Assembly: GCF_016545825.1 (NCBI RefSeq)
Contig: NC_052618.1
Span: forward strand, 44,524,196 to 44,588,195
Direction: 5' to 3'
DNA length: 64,000 nucleotides
Source: Eucalyptus grandis
Taxonomy: Eukaryota > Streptophyta > Magnoliopsida > Myrtales > Myrtaceae
Shown one piece after another: positions 57,060-64,000 of the stretch. The notes under the pieces are model-generated. The model was not told where the DNA came from. It searched no databases and saw nothing but the letters and a program-made list of their open reading frames with translations. Every line of letters starts with the position of its first letter. The stretch's first letter is position 1. A program made the position numbers and the translations under genes.

Positions 57060-58560
57060 CTAACTCCAGGCCCCACGTGACATCCGGATTTTCACTCGAT
57101 GGAATAGTGAGTCTCGAATGCTTAATGGTCCAAACTACGTCACGAAGCTCGTTATCAGACCGCACCATCCGTGTTGCCGCCTTGTCATCTAGCCACCGTA
57201 CCCGCCCGCACTGCCCTCAACGTCACCTGACCGTGTCATCAAGTCGCCCGAGCCAAGCTACCCTCCGCACACGAAACCGCCACCTCAGCCCCAAGCGCGC
57301 GAACCGCACCACTCCGCCACGCCGCGCCCGTCAAGCCACTGCCTCAGCCGGACAACATCACGTCCTCATCCAGCTGTTGCAAGCTCGGGCATGCGGAGTC
57401 AACGATCAACGGCACGAAGACCAGCTGGCTTGAGGTCCTGTTGCCGAGTCAATTAGTCACCGCATCAACAGCAAGCGGTGGATGGAAACGAGGAAGTATA
57501 AAAGCGGCAACATGCAGTCTTCTTCATCTCTTTCACCTCAACCCCATCCATCAGCTCTCTCTCTCTCTTCGTAGCTTCTTTTCTTTTAGCGCGTACAATA
57601 CCGCAGCTCACTGGCGACGCCTTGGCTCAGCCAACGCTTGTGCCGTCGTTCCGTCGCCCACATCGTCTTTCTCGACCGCCGCAACTCAACTAAGGACCAG
57701 CAAACTCAGGAATCTTTGGCCACCATCCAAGCCGTGAAAAACAGCTCGCTTAGGACTCAAGGCAAGTGAATTACTGCCCATTTATGCTACATAGGTCGAT
57801 TTGGTATTTCAAGGTCGATTTCCTCGAATTGTAGTCGCCTCGGTTGTTTTTGTACTTAATTGTGTTCATTGATGGTTTTGGAATATATGTGTTGCGAGTA
57901 GTGTTAATATTTTAGTACATCAAGTATATTAAGAAGTTGTTGGAATGCTGGATACTGAAGTGTGCATCGGTTTACACTTAATTGACACAAATCGTGGATG
58001 AATTCGTGGCTACGACGATTTTTTGGGTCTATTTACTATAGGCTGAATTTTGCTAATTTTGTGTAGATTTTTGTGGCAAAATTTGATGGGACTTTCTCAC
58101 GAAGTTGTCCATTTTGACTTGTTCTATGACATACTTGAATTTTAGATTTTTTGAACTTTGTATGTGCAAGATATATTTCAAAAACTATTCAGGTCCAAAA
58201 TTGATTTTGTAAGCTGTTTCCGAACCTTTGTTCAGTTTCCATTTTCTACCGAATTTTTGACAAACAATTTGGACTGGTGTCATTCATAAAAGTTTTAGAA
58301 CACATCCTATAACATGGAATTTTTCCATGATTTTTGGAACTCATTTAGACATCCAAAATGCAACTTACTGACCAAGTTGCAATCTGGAATCGTGTTATGC
58401 TTTGATCTAAACTTTAGAAAATTATTGGGACTCATACAAGCTAAACCAGACCTTGAGTCCTTCACAAAAAAAAAAAAAAATTGTTCCTTAGAGTCTCGTC
58501 CACATCGTGTTAAAGTGTAGCAATTTTCAAAATTGATTTACGTGGTAAATGCCATTGATC
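57060..58560 (+). other. Promoter- or LTR-like stretch
   Basis: A GC-rich block (57080-57480) is followed by AGTATAAAAGCGG at about 57495, a CT-rich leader and a donor-like AAGGCAAGTGAATT near 57757. This is the layout of a promoter with a leader intron. The block also starts TGACATCCGGATTTTC, like some gypsy LTRs. No open frame with a domain (57077-57433 and 57441-57737 are composition artefacts). Cut off by the LINE at 58561. Confidence 0.4.
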
Positions 58561-58584
58561 TTTTTTTTTTTTTTTTTTTTTTTT
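58561..58584 (-). other. LINE poly(A) tail
   Basis: Twenty-four T on the plus strand, directly after CCATTGATC, mark the 3' end of the minus-strand LINE. Confidence 0.9.
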
Positions 58585-58730
58585 GTCGAAAGATTCCTCA
58601 TTTCATTTCAAGTAGTAAAATTAGAGGAACAACCCAAATAGGCTTCAGAACAAAGAACATCCAAAAGATATTGAGGGGAACAAGAGACCCAATTCCGAGG
58701 TAGAGGTTGGCGGAGATGGGCTTTTGCAAC

Positions 58731-59249
58731 TCAATCTGCAATTTTATTTAACTCTCTCGGCTCATGGATCAATCTTAAACCTGGATTAGAAACGAGCGTA
58801 GCCCGACCCATCTGGACTACGTAGTTGACTTTCCAAGGGGGAAGATTTATCCCCAAAATCGTCTGAACTGCTATGGAGCAATAAGACGCAACCGCTACCC
58901 CATGTGACCCTTCTTTCTTCCTCCACTTCGCTGCCATTTCCAGACCTTCACAAACAGCTAGGGTTTCAACATGCAAGGGGGATTGCGCTTTAATCGAGCT
59001 GGCAAAACCATCGAGCAGCACATCATTCTCATCCCCACACACCCCTGTTACAGATCCGTTGTTAGTCCCTAGTGTGAAGGCTCCATCAACATTGATTTTC
59101 ACCCATCTCGGGTCCAGCAGTCTCCATCTTGCAAGTTCTGCGTTATTTCTCCCGATATTTTGCTGCTGTGATGGAGTTTGATCGGTATTTTTCTGCTGAG
59201 ATGGAGTTTGATTCATTAATTTTTGCTGTGATGTGAGCAGATCAACCAC
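58731..59249 (-). pseudogene. LINE RNase H
   Basis: Frame with RWRLLDPRWVKINVDGAFTL (catalytic D), GSVTGVCGDENDVLLDGFAS, HVETLAVCEGLEMAAKW (catalytic E), and NKIAD at the end. This RVT_3-type RNase H is typical of plant LINEs, with QQKNTDQTPSQQ repeats ahead of it. Confidence 0.85.
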
Positions 59250-59394
59250 TACACCTTACGGATCTGGTTTCCTTGCTCGAAAAACTACTGCGTTCCTCTG
59301 TTTCCAGATGAGCCAAAGGGCTTTGGCAACTATTTCGAGTTGGGGAGCTTGAGACGGTGGCTTTTATACTCCATAAACCAGCGATATATGCTCC

Positions 59395-59934
59395 TTAATT
59401 CTGTACTTTGTTTTTTAATTTGGAGGACGTGATTTGACCATATTTCACGGGTCTAGGGGCAGAGTAAGAACAAATGTTTTGCTGATTTGGGGACGCTTTG
59501 CATAGGGGACACCACGGCCCGGGTAAGACTCTTCTTTTGGCTAGGTTCTCTTTAGTAAGAAGGGTATTTTGACATAAATTCCACATAAATACTCTAACTT
59601 TGGTGAGGGTGCGTAGACTCCAAATTTTGCTCCACGGTTCTTTGGGTTTTTGATATGAAGATGAGGGTGATGTGTGGGCCGAGTGGTCTTCAAAACTTTT
59701 GAGTTGATTATACCCACTTTTTACTGAATAATTGCCTGATTTAGTCGCCATCCAAATGCATTTATCTCCCCTTCTATTTGATGGTAAGGGGATGGCCAAA
59801 ATTTCGCTTACAATTTTGTCTTCGAACAAGTTTTGAAGGCTTTCTTCCTTCCATGTTGAACCGTTTGTATCTATGAGCTCAACTACCATCAGGGGGTCAT
59901 CTCGATTAGCCGGGCCAAGGATTATGCCTCGCAT
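59395..59934 (-). pseudogene. LINE zf-RVT domain
   Basis: Contains NRRGDKCIWMATKSGNYSVKS, the D.(W/I)...GKYSVKSAY motif, then WSKIWSLRTLTKVRVFMWNL and RRVLPGPWCPLCKASPN, the plant LINE zf-RVT cysteines. Confidence 0.85.
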
Positions 59935-60146
59935 TAACCATCTATCTTCACATATTTTAATTGATGCACCGTTACCTACTGCCCATAGTTCTGAGCAAGA
60001 AATAGCATCTCTACCACTTAGTAGACTTTTCCATCCCCATGATGATCATAGCCTATCTTGGCGTGATAGAAATCTGTAGAAGGGAAATAGAGACCCTTGA
60101 ATAGTTTACTCCATAAAGACGAAGGGTTTTCTATCAATTGCCAAGC

Positions 60147-61350
60147 CTATCTTTCTAACATTGCTTTGTTGAATGTGGTTAGATCTCTAAAACCCATTCC
60201 TCCCTGGTCCTTCCTCATCTTCAGCATATTCCAACTTTTCCAATGAATTCCAGCATTGGATTTGGTGTTCTTCCACCAAAAGGAAGCAATTTTTTTCTTT
60301 ATAGCTTTACAGATGGAGACTGGGACCTTGAAGATGGACATCGCGTATTGGGGTAATGCTTGAATAACTGCTTTCAATAGAATTTCTTTCCCAGCTTTGG
60401 ACATCTACTTTTCCTTCCATCCTTCTACCTTCATATTCACTCTAGCCAATATCCAAGCAAACATTTGTTTTTAGATGTTCCCCAATCCGACGGAATACCT
60501 AGATATTTCCTCGTTTTATCAATTTCTGGTACTCTCAATTTCCATACCATGTTTCTCCTTAAAGTCTGAGGACAAGCCGAACTAAAAAATATTCCTAACT
60601 TGTTCAAATTGATTGCTTGACCAGTAGCCATGCAGTATTGGTTAAGAACATCAGCCAAATTTTGGCATTCCTTCACCTTTCCATCCAAAAGGAATATCGA
60701 GTCATCCGCAAATAAGAGATGAGATAGTGTTGGGCAATTGCTATTTAGTTTTATGCCTTTCACTCTCCCTTCCCCAACTGCTTTTTTCATAAGAAGGGAT
60801 AAGACATTTGCTACTAGTGTGAAGAGATAAGGGGAGAGGAGATCACCTTGACGAAGTCCCTTGATGGCTGAAAATAAAGTAACAATTCTCCGTTAAACTT
60901 GACACTAAAAGAGACTAAAGTCACACAATGCATGATCCATGAGACCCACTTCTGACAAAACCCCATCTTCAACATACAAGCCTTCAAAAAGTCTCATTCT
61001 ATTCTGTCATATGCCTTCTTCATATCAAGCTTCAACACAACTTGAAATTTCTTCTTTCTTTTCCTTATTCTTAGCTGGTGAAGCACCTCCTGAACAATAA
61101 GAATGTTGTCCTGGATTTGTCACCCTTTAACAAATGCACTCTGTTCCATTTCGATCAATTCTGGAAAAAGGAGCTTTAAACGATTTGCTAAAACCTTAGA
61201 GATAATTTTATAAGTAAAATTGCATAGGCTAATTGATCTATACTGATCCATCGTTTCCGGGTTTGGGACCATTGGAATGAGGACAATTTGGGTTCTATTA
61301 AAGTCTGGGTTAAATTGATTTGTCTCCATAAAACCCCCTACTAATCTCAA
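60147..61350 (-). pseudogene. LINE reverse transcriptase
   Basis: 61120-61350 has TQIVLIPMVPNPETMDQYRS, ISLCNFTYKIISKVLANRLK and QSAFVKG. 60437-60790 has TLSHLLFADDSIFLLDGKVK (FADD active site) and CMATGQAINLNKLGIFFS. 60147-60404 has MSKAGKEILLKAVIQALPQY and SFWWKNT. Stops and shifts separate them. Confidence 0.9.
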
Positions 61351-62181
61351 TAGATCCTCTTGGATGTCTATCCAATGATGGCGGAAAAAATGACCACTTC
61401 AACCATCCAGCCCTAGAGCCTTGATGGCTTTTAATTGAAAGACAACATCCTTTATCTCTTGTAGTGTAACTTTTTTTTATCAATGCTTCATTCATCTTCT
61501 CTTGGACTAGAGTTGGGCATTGGTCTATCACTGGGTAGAAATTATGGGGACCAACTGTGTTGTATAAATCAAAGAAAAATTGAACTGTCACCTCTTTTAA
61601 ATCCATGGTGTCTCTACACCACTCACCATTTGGCAGCTAGAGCATGGGGATTTTATTTCTTTGTTGACGTTGTATTGTTGTGGCATGAAAGTATTTTGTG
61701 TTTTTATCGCCCCACTTCAACCACATGATTCTCGAACACATTCCCCAATACATCTCTTCTTGTTTCCATAGTTGTTCAATTTCTTGTTTGATGCTTTGAA
61801 CTCTTCCCTTGCCATGATTAGCCTCTTGATTGTTTGTGATGGATACTAACTCAGCTTTGAGAATTTTGATCTATTTATGGGCATTTTAGAATTTTTTTTA
61901 CTCCATTCCATAAGGGTTCTTTTAACCTTTTGTTGTTTCTGTTTCTGCATTGGATGCTACCAAAGCTGATCTAATGATGTCCTCATATTCTATGTCTTCT
62001 GCCAAAAAGCTTCGTATTTAAATTCCTTTCTTTGTCTCACCTTTTCAGCTGATAACGAAACCTATAAGGGATTATGATTAGATCCTATTACAAGAAAAGC
62101 GAAAGCTTTAACCTTAGGGTAAGAAACCCTCCATCCCATGTTGCATAAAGCCCGGTCTGGTCGTACTTTGATGTAATCATC
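61351..62181 (-). pseudogene. LINE endonuclease-RT linker (decayed)
   Basis: Minus frame 61310-61606 carries FFFDLYNTVGPHNFYPV-like text typical before the RT palm. The rest is broken. Plus-strand frames here are shadows. Confidence 0.6.
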
Positions 62182-62646
62182 TCATTCTCGATTGTTTGAC
62201 CATGTAAATGCACAACATTTTCCCTCCAAATCCATCAATGAACAATCATTTAGAACTTCTTGGAATGCTAGCATCCGGTAATGTTCTGCCATTCTTTTTC
62301 CAACTTTCTCCCAATGGTAGAGTACTTCATTAAAATCACCTACACACACCCAAGGAAGAGAGTTACGAGACCTGATATGTCTTAGTTCATCCCATAACCT
62401 CATTCTCATCTGAAAAGTATAAGGGGCATGGATTAGTGTAAGTCTCATAATTGTTTTGTTTGCCTCACATCTGCAAGTAGCATTAATAAAATCAACAGCA
62501 AAAGAATCGATTGTTAAGGTTATGTCTCCATTCCACATTAGCGCAAACCCCTTAGCAATACCTTCTGGATTCACAACAAAAATAAATTGGTAATTAAACA
62601 TTTTCTTTATCCTTTGCACCATTGGTTCCCTATTTTTTGTCTCCAT
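62182..62646 (-). pseudogene. LINE AP-like endonuclease
   Basis: Frame METKNREPMVQRIKK (catalytic E in the usual ETK motif), then GIAKGFALMWNGDITLTI, LTLIHAPYTFQMRMRLWDEL, LPWVCVGDFNEVLYHWEK and CAFTWSN. A near-complete EEP-type endonuclease. Confidence 0.9.
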
Positions 62647-63237
62647 TCAGAAGACTATATTGGGCCTTTCTCGAGCCACTAGGGCTTTGAGTTTTTGAAT
62701 TATCAGGGGATTGCCTAACCCTTAACAATTCCAACTTAAGATTTTCATTGGTACCCTGGTGGCTTATTAGAGCTAGCCACCAAAGCCCATTGACCCTCTC
62801 CTTTCACCACTTGAATAAGGGTTTCTAACAACTGAGTTTCATCAATTAATAACTGCATATCATTTTATGGAGCATAAGGGCTGAATCTTTTTTTATTTTT
62901 GCACTTAGTTTAACTCTTTTTCTTTCTCCTTTCTGGTTTGTTTCTGCAGATTTTCTTCCTATCTTGGAAATAGGAGCTTTCCCCTTATCTAGCCATTTTA
63001 GTAGCAAGAAAGGGGGGTTATCACTTGCCTCACTGCCACCTGAACTCTTACTGTCCATCTCCTTTCTCTTCTCAACTTTGTCTGAATGACTAGGTTGGGG
63101 TATGCTGGTTGGATAATCTCCATTTGGTTCGAGAGGTTTTGAGTTTTAGGTATGAATTCCTCCGCTGCCCTATCCTCCTATTTATCTTCATAAAAGAGCT
63201 TCCAAATTGGGCTAAACTCCCTAACTTCTGCTTTCAG

Positions 63238-63905
63238 CTAGAATCCAAACCTTAGGTTCTCCATTTTGTCTTCATCAACCGGATTTTCAATGTAGTGGGT
63301 AGTATAATGACTTAGTTTGCCACATGCATAGCAGTAGTAGGGTAATCTCTCATATTTGTACTCGACCCAAAAGTTCTTTCCAGCACGTTTGATTACACTC
63401 CCTTGTTTCAAAGGCGCATACAAGTGAGCTCCATTTTCACTCTCTCTGATGCAAATACCGCAGAGCCTTTTGTTTTTGTTTTGATTTCTATAACATTTTA
63501 TAGCTCCATGGCTATCTTTCTTACAGCTTTTTCATTACGCCATTCAACAGGTAAGCCATAGATATGCACCCAGAAAGCTCCTCTCATGAAATCATAGCAA
63601 TGAGGAGGTGTATTAGGTTCCCATGGTTTCAACAAGAGAATGTGGTTGGCAAAAGACCAAGGACCCCCATCCAGCACTCATTTAATATCCATAGCAGATT
63701 TGAAAGCAAATAGAAAGTGACCTTGTTCTAATAGAGTGATACTGACATTATCTGTTTTCCAAGCCTTTTTCATTGTACTTTGGAAAGCTTGGAAATTAAT
63801 AGAGGGGCTTGTGAACAACTTATCGATCAACATCAGTTTACAGTCATTTTCTTGTTTAAAGGCATCCATTTCTTCTAGATCAATAATGTCATTTTCTGAC
63901 CACAT
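63238..63905 (-). pseudogene. LINE ORF1-like part: DUF4283 and CCHC knuckle
   Basis: 63678-63905 reads NDCKLMLIDKLFTSPSINFQ, AFQSTMKKAW and LLEQGHFLFAFKSAMD, the DUF4283 pattern. 63238-63423 reads FWVEYKYERLPYYCYACGKL, then SHYTTHYIENP, the zf-CCHC_4 knuckle with a Y-for-C change at its last position. Confidence 0.85.
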
Positions 63906-64000
63906 ATCTCCTAATTTCTTGCATAGTAGCTCTAGTCGGGGATCAACTTTTGCTATTCTCCAGTTCTGAAACTCAGTATTCAGTTAGGCAAAACAACAAA

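Larger units (their letters stand above)
58561..64000 (-). mobile_element. L1-type LINE, 3' part, running off the window
   Basis: On the minus strand, order from 64000 down is DUF4283-like domain, CCHC knuckle, endonuclease, reverse transcriptase, zf-RVT, RNase H, then a 24-base poly(A) tail (T run at 58561-58584). No LTRs. This is the order of plant L1 elements with a captured RNase H. Frames are broken in many places. The 5' end and partner target duplication lie beyond the window. Confidence 0.9.

Noticed and set aside
57077..57737. Two plus-strand frames (118 and 98 codons) as hypothetical genes
   Set aside because: Arg/Thr/Ser-rich text from a GC-rich stretch without motif; the region looks like a promoter or LTR.

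Overview
The window is plant nuclear DNA. It has interrupted genes with GT-AG introns, plant-only gene families (SABATH carboxyl methyltransferases, a CAD1/NSL1-type MACPF protein, receptor-kinase remnants) and a heavy load of plant transposons. The many GA/CT microsatellites and the gene content fit a woody eudicot, possibly Myrtaceae such as Eucalyptus; the species is an inference. There are no rRNA or tRNA genes, CRISPR arrays or prokaryotic operons.

Layout. (1) 1-8.5 kb holds relics: a malectin-type receptor-kinase exon, a copia RNase H end, a small hAT-type element, a SABATH promoter plus start codon cut off by an LTR-like element with about 325-bp tandem repeats, and a possible MULE-like MITE. 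(2) 9.0-14.8 kb is a seven-exon MACPF gene whose only visible damage is three one-base deletions. (3) 15.4-18.6 kb has a textbook 1,085-bp hAT-type element with a perfect 8-bp target duplication, followed by two solo copia LTRs. (4) 18.85-20.23 kb is an intact three-exon SABATH gene (363 aa). (5) 20.8-24.1 kb has locally duplicated flanking blocks and a 729-bp Harbinger-like element. (6) 24.15-49.53 kb is one Ty3/gypsy chromovirus insertion on the minus strand, expanded to 25 kb by nested insertions. Copia element 1 lies in its pol and itself carries a 1.07-kb TIR element. Copia elements 2 and 3 and a foldback MITE lie in its 5' LTR. Target duplications are visible for nearly all of them. (7) 49.8-53.35 kb is a second intact SABATH gene (365 aa) and a tandem third copy, now a pseudogene through an internal deletion of about 436 bp, a lost splice donor and a 4-bp insertion. 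(8) 53.7-58.5 kb has a probable solo gypsy LTR, an LRR receptor-kinase fragment, another copy of the duplicated SABATH flank and a promoter- or LTR-like stretch. (9) 58.56-64.0 kb is the 3' part of a minus-strand L1-type LINE that runs off the window.

Biologically this is a small tandem array of S-adenosylmethionine-dependent carboxyl methyltransferases (two live genes, one pseudogene, one promoter remnant) pulled apart by nested retrotransposons, next to a MACPF gene of the plant cell-death/immunity-control family. I see no convincing wholly new system. The most informative signals are the well-resolved insertion and deletion junctions and the paralogous empty site that supports the outer gypsy insertion.
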